Assembly (NCBI GenBank): GCA_032358165.1
Contig: JAALGY010000031.1
Location: 1,860,001-1,924,000 of the forward strand
Direction: 5' to 3'
Origin: Diplosphaera chodatii
Lineage: Eukaryota > Chlorophyta > Trebouxiophyceae > Prasiolales > Stichococcaceae
Length of the DNA stretch: 64,000 bases
Positions within the stretch are counted from its first letter, which is position 1. Each line of letters opens with the position of its first letter. The translations under genes were made by a program, and so were the position numbers. Positions 54,146-64,000 of this stretch are shown here, piece by piece. The notes under the pieces are model-generated. The model had not been told where the DNA came from. It did not search any database and was given only the letters and a program-made list of their open reading frames with translations.

Positions 54146-55638
54146 ATGACGACAGGTGAACGCATAAACGTGGTGTGTACAAACAAGAATGAGGCACGCA
54201 TGTGCACTGCGAACATGCGCACATGGCAAGTATGCTCAAAGGTGTGCGGGTGTCATGGTGCAGCACATCGGCCGACCATCGTGCCGGCCAAGGGCCATGA
54301 GGAGCAGGGCGGCATGCGCATCTTTGTGCCCAGCCGCATGCAGTCCGCCAAGGACATGGCAGCGCACACAAAGCTGAAGTTCCGGTGAGCAATTGATTGC
54401 AGTGCTGTGGAACGTGGCTGTTGCGTTGCGGCAAGGCTGACCTGCGAAACATGTTGCTGCTCCCATCAATGCAGTCAGGAGGGCCAGAACACGGCAAAGG
54501 AGCAGGCGCGCCGCGACCTGAAGGCAGAACTGCTGGCAAAGGAGCGGAAGCACTTTGGGAAGAAGGGCAGCGAGCAGTTTGAAGGTGTCAGCGCACCCCA
54601 AAGCGTGCCGCTCTGTTGCGTCTCATGACGAAGCAGAGCTGCCTCGGCACTAGTAGGAACATGCCGTGAGCACGTGCAGGGTTTATAGCCTCACATTCCG
54701 AGTTAGCTTGTTGCAGAGGAGCGGCAGGAGGACCTGAAGTTGCTCGAGTCGGCAGTTGGCGGCGAGGACGGCAAGCCCGCCAAGATGCTGGTGCCAAAGG
54801 CAATAGATGCGGACGATGCAGACAGCGCTTCAGAGGACGACTCGGACGACGACGATGAGTCGGTGAGGCGCTTCCAGAGGGCGATCCATCTTGACGGCCA
54901 TCCCTACACTCGCCGATCTGCTAATGTTGCAGCAGCGGAGAGGCTGGTCCACCGCCGGACGAGTGCACACATGGTGCTCTGGATGCTGCGGTGCGGGCAG
55001 ACAGCATGCAAATGCGAGTGATGCAGGACGATGAGGCGCAGCTGCTGGCAGAGCTGGCGCGCATCAAGGCGGAGCGCGCGGAGGAGGCGGCCAAAGCCGC
55101 GGCGGAGGCCGCCAAGAGGGCGGAGGACGACGTGCGGGCAGAGGTGCGGGGCCCTCAGTATGTTGTTAGCCCGCCACCATTTGACACCCCCTCCCAGTCG
55201 CTAGGTGGCTCTGCGACTTGATGCATGTTGCAATGACTCACATCATCGACGCACGGCTGATGCGCAAGAAAACACAGCATGGTGCCGACGCTGCATCTTG
55301 CGCGAGGCCAACTGGAGCGGCAACCGCTGGCTGCAGGTGCTGCGCGGGAACCCGCTGGTGCAGGCGGCGCCAGACCAGGAGCTCAATTTCGGGGTGAAGC
55401 GGCGATGGGACGACGACGTGGTGTTCAAGAATCAGGACCGCGGCGCGCCTAAGAAGCAGCAGCGGTTCATCAACGACACCATCAGGTTTGTGAGGCCTCG
55501 AACGACAGCACAGCAGTCTTTGGGCTACCAGTTGATCGGTGACAGTCTGTGCGTGCGTTTTGTGCGTGTGGTGACATCGTTGTCCTGGGACGCAGGTCGG
55601 ACTTCCACAAACGGTTCATGGATCGGTACATCAAATAG
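54146..55638 (+). CDS. CWC15: Pre-mRNA splicing factor CWC15 (AD-002 family)
   Basis: The first coding exon is only 10 nt (ATG ACG ACA G, 54146-54155), with donor GTGAAC. It joins CACATCGG after GGTGCAG to give MTTAHRPTIVPAKGHEEQGG, the invariant CWC15 N-terminus. Later exons: SAKDMAAHTKLKFR, LKAELLAKERKHFGKKGSEQ, an acidic DADDADSASEDDSDDDDE block, and AQLLAELARIKAERAEEAAK. LRGNPLVQAAPDQELNFGVK then continues as RRWDDDVVFKNQD and RFINDTIR, and the last exon is SDFHKRFMDRYIK, stop 55636-55638. CWC15 is a core subunit of the PRP19/NTC-related complex in the active spliceosome. It is highly conserved, so the assignment is firm. TGTAA at 55694. Confidence 0.95.
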
Positions 55639-55985
55639 TTGTGTTGATTGATGTGCTTCTGTCTGGTTTTGTGTGTGCGCCTGCGCACCGATCTGTAAAC
55701 ACTTCTGGGGACGGACACATTTCATGACCTGTTTCAAGGCGGTGCTGGCCTCTGCGCCACATGCGGGTCACATCTCGATGTCTATAGCTGATGGTGCGGT
55801 GTCATAGGAAAGGCTGGCTGATATCTGGTGCATGCCCAAGCTGATGACTAGCTTCTGGGCAGATAGCATGGGCATTAGGGTTTGCATCCAACGCTGGCAG
55901 CATGCACGGACTGTGCATTAACCTGATCTGAAACAGTAGCAAAGCTTTATATGCCACACTGGATTGAGGTCATAGGATAGCCAAT
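55639..55985. other. CWC15 3' UTR and fructokinase promoter region
   Basis: Tandem spacing of 347 bp. A TGTAA poly(A) signal lies at 55694-55698. The rest shows no supported feature. Confidence 0.5.
55694..55698 (+). terminator. TGTAA polyadenylation signal of CWC15
   Basis: TGTAA, 56 bp after the CWC15 stop, on the same strand. Confidence 0.5.
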
Positions 55986-58484
55986 ATGCAGTTGTCAGCC
56001 TGCAGCTACAATCTGCAGGTCGGACAAGCAGGCATGATGGTCACGCCGACCGCCTGCAAGCCGCTGCATTTTCAGCCGTCTCTCTGCCTACCACTGTCAT
56101 GCAGACCTTGCAAAGGCATCACAGCAGCCAGGCGTGCCAGGCGATCAGCCAGCACAACTACCTGCAAAGCCCAGGACGTGCAGCATTCGGTGATCTGCTT
56201 CGGGGAGGCGTTGTTCGGTAAGCCAGACACTGCAAAGCCGCAACTTTCAGGTCTGCAGAGAAGCACGGTGTGCCAGCATGCATGCCTTTCGTGAAGACTG
56301 GCTTGCGGTTAACAAGCATGAGTCATCATGCGCAGACTGTCTAGCAGACCAGCGCGGCAGACCAGTACCAGAGGTCGAGTCCTGGTGAGCTGACTGTGAG
56401 GCTCGGTATCGTCGCTGAGCCTGGTGCCAGGATACCCTGCCCAGTCATCAGGATCAGGTGCATGCCCAGCGCAGGACGCCCTACCCCGGCGGCGCCCCAG
56501 CCAACGTGGCATGTGCTTTGGCCAAGCTGGGCACGAAGGTGATATTCATTGGGAACCTGGGCCAGGACGAGTTCGGGGACGACATGAGCAAACTTCTCCA
56601 AAGTGAGAGCAGGCGCTAAATTCCCGCTGTACCTTCTATTATAGTAGTCCACATGCACAGCGCCCCACGACATCCCGCATTCCTGCGAGTCACACTCTAT
56701 TCCGTCTCACGCAGGCCGTGGCATCGACCTGTCATCAGTGGCGAGGACAGACCACCCCACACGCGATGTGCTGGTGACGCGCACAGAGGGCGGCGAGCGC
56801 ACATTTGCCGGCTTCGGCAAGGCCAAGGCCAACGGTGGGTCCCTGCGTATCTGTCCACAGTGACAGCAGGTTGTTCATGTGCAACTGCCATACACGAGTA
56901 TTCACCCCCGCCACCAGATGCTGCACCGTGCGGCAGCTTGTGCTGCACACTCCAGAAGTCAAACATCTGGACGGCGGCAGGGCCAGTGCGCTCTGGGCTC
57001 CTCCTGTGCACCCAAACCATGCTCAGCCATGGCGTGGGTTGTGCTGCAGAGTACTCGGACTGCTTCATCGACCCGGAGTGCCTGCCGGTGGAGGCGCTGC
57101 AGGGGGCGGACCTGCTGGTGACGGGCACCCTGGGCCTGGCGTACCCCATGACAGCCGCAGCGATGCACCGCAGCGTGGAGCTCGCGCGCTCCAGCGGCAA
57201 GTGCCAGGTGCAGCACAGGTTTCATGCTTGCTGTGCCGAGGCGTGTGCCTGGACAAGCAGGCCGCTGTCTCCCGTTCTGAGGTCTGCCAGTCTGTAGGCA
57301 TGGTACCTATGTGAACAACAGCGGGTGACGGCAGATAGTAGTTGTAGTGCAACACCTCTGCACGCTTGGCGCCAGGTGCTTGTGGACGTCAACTGGCGGC
57401 CAGTTTTCTTTGACGACGAGGCAAAGGCAAAGGAGACGATCACGCCATATGTATTGGAGGCTGACATGGTGAAGGTGAGGCCGAGCTTCTGCTGCGACAT
57501 GAAATTGCAGAATCTATAATCAGGTGGGCGCGCATGCCTGACCTGCAGCTTCACGTTCGTATATACGACTCTACATAGGTGACAGAGGACGAAGCTGAGT
57601 GGCTCTTTGACATCCCTGGGTCTGTGGCACTCTCAATGCCTGAGCGGGTACGGTCGATGGCCTCATTCGTTTTCTGTTATCTGTACGACTGTGGCCCCCT
57701 GCGGTGTAGCCCCAGGAGTGTCGTCTGGCTCAAAATCGACACACCGACGCAGGTGCTGGAGTGTTTGCCCAAGGCAAAGGGTGTGCTGGTGACAGCGGGC
57801 GGCGAGGGCAGCGCATATGCCTTCAAGGGCCCCGATGGCAAGGCTGACCTGCGGGGGCGGGTGCCTGTGCTCAAGGTGCTGTCACCTGTCTATTGCACTG
57901 TGCATTCAAAGATCTACACTCAACCCCCGTTGAAGGTGCCTGCAGCCCGGTCATTCTCTCAAGCCGGCAGCAAAGCGCATGGTTTGAGCATTACATGCGT
58001 GCAGGTGGATGTGATGGACACCACTGGCGCTGGCGATGGGTTTCTGGGCGGCTTCCTGCACCACACCGTCAAAAAGGGTGGGCCACGTCTGCTTGCTTGC
58101 TGCGGCAGTTCAGGCAGGTGCTATGTGAGCCCACGGTTGCTGCAGCAGACCACTCCCTCAATGTGCAGGCGGGCTGAAGGCACTGGCAAGCAACCCGGAG
58201 GAGCTCCGAAAGGCCGTGGAATTTGGCACAGCCTGCGGCGCATTCGTGACACAGGTTTGCATACAGCACTTTTGATGGTCAATGTGCTGTTGTGCACAGT
58301 ATGTAGGTGCATGGACATACTGCATTACAGCCTACTGTATGTGCATGCATGCTGACTCCGGTATGACCTGCAGGGCCCTGGTGCCATCGAGCCACAGCCA
58401 ACAGAAGCCGACATCGCGCAGTTTTTGAGTAAGAACTGGGACTTTGATATCCCACCAGCAGAGTATTTCGACCTCCAAACATGA
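55986..58484 (+). CDS. Fructokinase-type PfkB sugar kinase, plastid-targeted
   Basis: The ATG at 55986 is followed by about 60 residues rich in Ser/Arg/Cys (ITAARRARRSASTTTCKAQ), a likely chloroplast transit peptide, then SVICFGEALFG. Exons: YPGGAPANVACALAKLGTKV with IFIGNLGQDEFGDDMSKLL; GRGIDLSSVARTDHPTRDVL; TEGGERTFAGFGKAKAN; SDCFIDPECLPVEALQGADL with LVTGTLGLAYP; and VLVDVNWRPVFFDDEAKAKE. Then VTEDEAEWLFDIPG, LPKAKGVLVTAGGEGSAYAF, and VDVMDTTGAGDGFLGGFLHH with the anion hole and catalytic Asp of the PfkB family. GLKALASNPEELRKAVEFGT follows, ending EYFDLQT, stop 58482-58484. It should phosphorylate fructose at C6 with ATP. The PfkB active site is intact, so it is not one of the inactive fructokinase-like plastid proteins. 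Confidence 0.92.
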
Positions 58485-58775
58485 CAAGGGTTGCTGGTCA
58501 GGATGGGCAGTGAACTGTGGGCAGTGATGCCATTGATACACATCTGACGGCCGTTCTGCAACACGACCATGTGATGAAGTCCCAGCTGCAACAGTCATGC
58601 GATGTGCATCAGCACAGTGTTACGTTGGCCAGGAACGGTGACTGCATTTCTAAAAATGCTATCTAATCTCAGTACTCTGCTGCGTGCGGTGTGACCACCG
58701 GGGCGTCCAATCAGCCGCTCTGCAGACCTGAGTCCGCAACGATGTGTGTGTGCAGCCGTGCTCAGCTCAGACCGC

Positions 58776-60828
58776 CTAGTTCAGGGTGGGAATGCCCATC
58801 ACCTGCATGCAACAACAGCCAGTGAATGTGGTAGGTGCATCAGGTGGCATCACCGCACAGCCACGAGAGACCATAGTAATCAAACCCTGGCAAGCAGTTG
58901 CGTTTGCAGGAGCGTCATTGCTCTCCAAGTCTGCAGGGCCCACCTCGCGAATCTTCTCATAGCTGAGCCAGAGCACGATGTTGAAACTAGCCAACCGCGC
59001 AAAATTGGGGATGAATCCTGCACACCGGCACGAGTATCAGCACCACGATGCCAAGGACCACGTGATAGCAGGTCGTGGGGTAATTTCCGTCATGTTGACA
59101 GCTGCAGGCATCTTGTCACCTTTGTAGAAAGCGGATGGCCCCTCATTCCTCAGGATGTCCATGCAGAATGCAATGACGGCGGGCCTGCGATTTGCCACGA
59201 TGTATTCAAGGCTGGTTGTTGGTGTATAGCACCACTGCTTCGAGTGACGTCAGTACACTGACTGCACCACCGTGCAGTCAGCAGGCGCACCTGCTTGTCA
59301 TAACAAACAGGCGAGTGCCCACCACATCTGCATTGCACGAGGGTTCGTATGTTGTTGCGTGTGCAGACAAATTTTGAAACATCAGCGCATGTTGTCAACA
59401 CTCCCACCTGCCGGCGATCCCACGCATGTGGCCGCAAAGCCTGCGGTGATGGCTGCTGCCAGGTGCACCGGCAGGCCATCCTCAACGCCGCGCTTGAGGA
59501 TGGCATGCTTCGTGACGTCATAGCAGACGATTTCTGTTGACGAGATACTGATGTTCCGAACAAGGTTGGGCGCATACCTGTGCGCACACACAATATCTGT
59601 GTGGAATGGCAAGCTCAGCAGCACTTTGCTTTCGGCAAACCCTGCACACTTCGTGTCGATCAGAATACACAACTGACCCGCGATACAGCCCAGCAAAAAA
59701 GCCCTCCTCCCTGAAAATGGTCCTGTAGCCGTGAAAGGCTGTGCTGTACGGCCGGTCGCCTGTGATGCTGTTGTGCGCCTGAAATCGCACCTGCACAATG
59801 GCAACCGTAAAGCACGTCAGTGCATTGTTCACACCAGGATAATGATGAGATCAGCACCCAGTGTGAGGCGGGTAAACCTTGCCTTGAGCACATCCGATGG
59901 CTGTGCAACCGTGATGCCGATTGCGGAAGTCAGCATTGCAGCTGGGACCTTTGCTGCCAGCGGTTCGCTGTCAGCCTGGCCTGTGAGCATGGACAAGAGT
60001 GGCACCTGATGCAGACAAGCTGGCAATTGAGCTGCCACAGCAATGCACATGGCACAGATGCTCCCATGCTCATGGATGAACATCCAGTTCTAAACATGCT
60101 GTAGGAGGCAACAACCCTCACCTGTGTAAAACAGACGCTTGACCGGCTCGTACAGGCCCAGACGTACGCCGGTGAACAGGAACTGGAACGTGACAACAGC
60201 TAGACGTTCAGCTAAAACCGCGCAGCAGCACACGGTGTGTATTCACGAGCATGCAGCATGGCTGTGAGGGACATGTGACATACCACCAGTATGCACTGCC
60301 TGCACAGTATTGGATGCGGTACCTGTCGGTGCAGGCCAGGGCTGAGGCCCTTGAACGGTGCCCGCACCCCTTCCTGCAACACCAGACGGCCATCGTTGTT
60401 GATTACAAAGGGAGGGGCTCCTGGATCACCCATATGTGCATGCACCACATTAGCCAGCCAACTGCACTAGATCGCCACCTCCTCGATGATCTTCACCACG
60501 GTCTGGAACGGGCCGCGGTACTTTGGCGGCAGGTGCACGCTCTTGTCTGCACTGAACACGAGCGTCTGCAGCTGCAGCCGCACCTGCAACCAGGACAGCT
60601 ACCTGACACACAGCGCTTGGAGCACCTGGGTGACTTCGTGAAGCACCTTGAAGCAGGTGCAGCGAGGTGCCGGCTAACAAACTATACCTTTGCCGTGTCA
60701 AGAGGAAGCGTTGTTGCCTCCGCAATGCAGGCGGCAACAGCGCCGCTGAGAAACATGCGCCCGATCCCAGCCTGCTGCTGCGGTGCAGGCTCCATCTTGC
60801 GGCCGGCATCCGCATCGCTGCTGCCCAT
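58776..60828 (-). CDS. Mitochondrial carrier (SLC25), uncoupling-protein/dicarboxylate-like
   Basis: The ATG at 60828 (GSSDADAGRKMEPAP) is followed by MFLSGAVAACIAEATTLPLD with TAK, the first PxDxxK signature. Then SVHLPPKYRGPFQTVVKIIE and VLQEGVRAPFKGLSPGLHRQ, and FQFLFTGVRLGLYEPVKRLF. The second signature is MLTSAIGITVAQPSDVLKAR. VRFQAHNSITGDRPYSTAFH precedes YRTIFREEGFFAGLYRG and APNLVRNISISSTEIVCYDV. GLPVHLAAAITAGFAATC ends in GSPA, splicing into the third repeat, then MDILRNEGPSAFYKG and GFIPNFARLASFNIVLWLSY. EKIRE splices (donor GTGGGC, acceptor GCAG) to VMGIPTLN, stop at 58776. Six TM helices in three repeats, inner mitochondrial membrane. The UCP-like ending favours a C4-dicarboxylate/uncoupling type. 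The substrate is inferred. Confidence 0.85.
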
Positions 60829-61549
60829 GTGTCAGCGGGGTCGAGCTAGATCCTGGCGGCAAGCTGCCTGTGGTATAGCGGGTGATGGTGCTACATCGTC
60901 AGCATGCGCTGCCCATGCCACTGGTGCGGGATACGCTGAGTGCCGCCTGATCTACGACATCCGTCTGGCAGTAAGATTGCAGCTTCCCTAGAACTAGCAC
61001 AACCTGAACGAGCTATCTAAGTCCGGCCAGAACGTCTGGGGACTGGCCGTTGAGGATCTGCAGCAGTGCCTTGCACTCATACCATAGCGCCGTGACTGCA
61101 CAGCTGAACCAGTAGCTCAACGCTGCCAGCACATGCGATAGGGTCAGGAATGGGAGATCCCGCGATTCAGCCATTGGAAAGCGGGCGTGGCCATTGCAAG
61201 TCGCAAGTGAGCTTGGCACTGCCTGGTGCCTGGCATGCGAATTGCAGGACTGATCATGTTTCGACGCATGTGCGTTATTATAAGCCTCCAGATGGTGTTT
61301 GCACTGCACTTCATGTAGTACAGCTTCTGAGAGCCCTCATGTGTGATATTGGTTGATCACAGCTGCGTGCGTTTGATTTCAGCAGAGGTGCATCTTCCAG
61401 ATCGGATCGGTCCTGCCGAAGTCGTCGCCGCACACGCTTCCTGCTTTCCGTTGACTGATTTGAGTGCTCTGTTGAAAGCTGAGGATGTGACGATCATGCA
61501 TACCGGCCAGCTGGTGCTGCCGGACCGTCGCTAATCCGGCGCAACCGGC
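60829..61549. promoter_or_regulatory. Divergent 5' region, carrier / arabinosyltransferase
   Basis: 721 bp between opposed start codons; it should hold both promoters. It also contains a 53-codon minus-strand frame (61174-61013), listed separately. Confidence 0.4.
61013..61174 (-). CDS. Possible small membrane protein, unrecognised
   Basis: ATG at 61174, 53 codons, stop TAG at 61015-61013. The peptide begins AESRDLPFLTLSHVLAALSY and has one hydrophobic helix (LAALSYWFSCAVTALWY). It lies in the 5' region between two divergent genes, downstream of neither. No family recognised and no splice support. It may be chance or a uORF-like frame. Confidence 0.2.
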   Translation of the reverse strand: MAESRDLPFLTLSHVLAALSYWFSCAVTALWYECKALLQILNGQSPDVLAGLR

Positions 61550-63841
61550 ATGCGCACTCAGCTACTTGTGGCTGCAGCTGCTGCCCTGATCTGCGTCCTG
61601 GCACTCTTGAACCTCGCGGCTGAGCAGTTGCACTGGCAGCGGGGCTACTTGCTGCACCCACGTGCCGAGTTGCTCCGTCAGACGGAGCTGCGCCTTGAGG
61701 GCGGTACATCTGCGCATGCAGCGTCACCACCCGCGAATCTGTCCACAGCAGCAGGTGCACGAGGACTGCATGTCGAAACATGGAGGGATCCGATGCTGCC
61801 ACGCATGGAAGGGCAATGTCACCAAAGTGACCGCCCTGCACGCGATCCTGGCAAGAGCCTGACGCGGGTGTCTGCCCCTACAGAGGACAGCATCATACCC
61901 CGGCTGCGCGGCAAGTACCATGTGGTCGTCACGGTGGACGGCTCGGTGTACGCGCAGTGGCAGGTCCGGGTGTGCTACTGGCACTTCCAAAGGCTCAAGA
62001 GGCAGCACCCGGACAGCGATGCAGGCGGCTTCACCCGCTTGCTGCACAGGTGATGAGTGCTGGCCATACTTGAAACACGATGTACTGCACCGCAGCTTGA
62101 ACGTTAGTTTTTAAGCATGCTATCTGCAAACGATGGTGCATGCTGCATGCTGCAGCGGCAAACCAGACGGCCTCATGGCGGAGATTCCAACTGCAGTGGT
62201 CGACCCGCTGCCAAAAGATGTACCCGACGGGGTGTGCAACTGCACAGCAGCACACGGCAGCATGCACCTTTGCGGTGTCCATCGCTGCAATGCTGGTTCT
62301 GTGTGAAAACGAGCCTTCCACAGCAGGCGGTGTTGTGTTGTCTACAAGGGGTATGTCGTCCTGCACCGGCCATACGGCCTGCTGCAGTGGGTGCAGAAGT
62401 ATGCGGGTCGGCTGCAGGAGGATTATATCCTCATGTCGGAGCCAGACCACCTTTTCCTCAAGCTGCCGCCTCTGTGGTGAGTGCCCCGCATGCAGGTGAT
62501 GGAGGCCTGCGAGCGTCATGTCGGCCTTGTGGTCGGGTCTGCTCGAGGTCGCCAAGTATCCTTCGGTATGGGCGCTGGGCTGGCTGCATCACCCTCATCG
62601 TGGTGCTTCCGACATGCTTGCAGGGCCACGCCGACACAGGCAGCAGCGGCCCCTTTTTTCTACATCACTCCTAAGATCTTTGCAAATTTGATTGGGAAGT
62701 ACAACAGCCGCAATGCGCCCATCGAGAGCATGGCGCCCATTGGTGAGCGCACGTCACCTGAGCCAGGTGCTGCAAGCCCGGAGCAAGAGTGGGTGCAAGG
62801 CAGCCATGTCACCTGTGCAATGATGTCAAGCGTGTGATTGCTGGCGTGCTGCAGGCAATTCGCCCGTGATGATCCACAAGTCGCAGCTGGAGGAGATCTG
62901 TCCCATTTGGTACGACCTGGTGAGCGCGTCCGCAGCGTTTGTGCCAGCAGCCTCTCGTCGCTGAGGAACCTTCACCCGCTTTCATGATGTGTTTTCTGCG
63001 TGGGGACTTGCTGCTGATGCACCTGCACCAGAGAGTTGCTGCTGCTTTGCTGGACGCAGGCGGTCAAGTTCAAGCGGGACAAGGAAACCGAGAAGGCCTT
63101 CGGCTGGGTCCAGGTACGGCGCATTGCTGTTTGTCATGCACACCGCCCTGTCTCTGCTGTGACACCGCCGGCAAATTCCAAAAAATGTTGCAATCCTGAT
63201 GACGGCTGCCAAACACATGCCACTAACGCAATCTGGACCAGCCTTGCATGTGTATGTCAGCATCAAGTCGTCAGCTGCAATAGCACACAGATGGAGGTGC
63301 TCAAAAACGTTGTTCTTCTGCGGCGCTTGCCCAGTCTTCAGCTGTCCCTGCACTGAATGCGTTGCGTCACCTTGTTGGTGCTGCAGGAAATGTATGCCTT
63401 CTCGGTGGCAAGCTCGCAGCTGGCAGGCGGGCCTGTGAAGTATGCGCTGCAGCGGGAGCTGATGATTCAGCCGCCGTGGGACGAGCAGCTGACGGCTGCA
63501 AACGGCAAGGATGCGTACATCCTGCATTATACTTACGGCCAGGACTGTGACGAGAAGACCGGCTCGCCACTCACAGACAAGGTGAGGTGGTGCGGTGGCA
63601 TGCTGGCTCTGCAACTGCGCTGTTGGGAGGTGCAATTGCATTTCGTTATCATGAATGTGGAGCCTTGCCTGTCCGGCAGGTGGGCTCGTGGCACTTTGAC
63701 AAGCGGGACTACGAGCGGAAGTACCCAGCACGAAACCTCACGCTGCCGACCAAATGCCGAGCCAGGGCTATGGTTGCTGTTGTTGCAATGATTAACGAGG
63801 CCTCAGCTGCAGTTGAGCCGTGGGAGTGGCGACCTCGGTGA
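61550..63841 (+). CDS. HPAT: Hydroxyproline O-arabinosyltransferase (HPAT/RDN-like, GT95)
   Basis: The ATG at 61550 starts a signal anchor (LLVAAAAALICVLALLNLAA), so it is a type II Golgi membrane protein. Domain exons: GKYHVVVTVDGSVYAQWQVR with CYWHFQRLKRQHPDSDAGGF (TRLLH); LNRPYGLLQWV-like and QEDYILMSEPDHLFLKLPPL, whose EPDH is the metal/nucleotide-sugar motif; and FFLHHSKIFANLIGKYNSR-like. GNSPVMIHKSQLEEICPIWY follows, then KETEKAFGWVQ spliced to EMYAFSVASSQLAGGPVKYA, LQRELMIQPPWDEQL and AYILHYTYGQDCDEKTG. The end is VGSWHFDKRDYERKYPARNL with AMVAVVAMINEASAAVEPWE, stop 63839-63841. It adds the first arabinose to hydroxyproline in cell-wall extensins and secreted peptides. This is consistent with algal Hyp-rich glycoproteins. 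Confidence 0.92.
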
Positions 63842-64000
63842 CGTTCATGGGCAGCTCGGGTTTGTGCCTTGCAGTGATACCAGTTGTGAAATGACTGGTC
63901 TTTTGCTTGACCCAGCATGCACGCCGACATGCTGCCGTCAGCAACTACAGCACTGCGCTGCAGAAAGTTTCAAAACAATGTGGAAGGTGACAAAATATAA

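Overview
The window looks like nuclear DNA from a green alga, most likely a trebouxiophyte-type chlorophyte. The sequence is GC-rich and intron-dense. Exons are mostly short, with GTGAGT-like donors and (C/T)GCAG acceptors. The gene set is plant-like: a class A heat-shock factor, a hydroxyproline O-arabinosyltransferase, a plastid-type fructokinase and a plant-type glutathione peroxidase. Some genes are followed by TGTAA, the usual green-algal polyadenylation signal. I could not name a genus. Gene calls were made by reading conserved protein segments through introns. Exon edges are exact only where stated, and several outer boundaries are approximate.

Layout, left to right (strand in brackets): folylpolyglutamate synthase (-, cut by the window start); glutathione peroxidase (-); J-domain protein (+); trans-2-enoyl-CoA/ACP reductase (+); DUF2064 glycosyltransferase-like protein (-); a small unknown gene (+); a coiled-coil protein, possibly augmin subunit 3 (-); heat-shock transcription factor (-); serine carboxypeptidase (+); a C78-family peptidase with an internal ZZ-type zinc finger (-); cytochrome P450 (-); a 5-kb inverted-repeat element made of tandem repeats; BCCIP/Bcp1 homologue (-); CDF zinc transporter (+); a glycosyltransferase-FkbM methyltransferase fusion (-); kinetochore SPC25 (+); TMEM186-like protein (-); proteasome subunit RPN1 (-); BACK-domain protein (+); NUB1-like UBL/UBA protein (-); splicing factor CWC15 (+); fructokinase (+); mitochondrial carrier (-); hydroxyproline O-arabinosyltransferase (+).

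There are no operons. The dominant arrangement is divergent pairs sharing a short 5' region: GPX/J-protein, DUF2064/small gene, HSF/carboxypeptidase, BCCIP/CDF, fusion/SPC25, RPN1/BACK, NUB1/CWC15 and carrier/HPAT. Several genes belong to ubiquitin-like or proteasome biology (C78 peptidase, RPN1, BACK protein, NUB1). Others are single housekeeping genes for splicing, kinetochore, mitochondrial fatty-acid synthesis, folate and sugar phosphorylation.

The most unusual object is the element at 24644-29663. Two arms of about 57-60 bp tandem repeats built on a palindromic AAAAGGATCCTTTT core lie in opposite orientation around a GC-rich centre with a B-box, a TTTTT run and a purine-rich minisatellite. 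An exact 22-bp direct repeat flanks the whole. It encodes no recognisable protein and looks like a foldback-type non-autonomous mobile element. The next most interesting items are the one-exon fusion of a glycosyltransferase to an FkbM methyltransferase, and the zinc finger lodged between the catalytic halves of the C78 peptidase.
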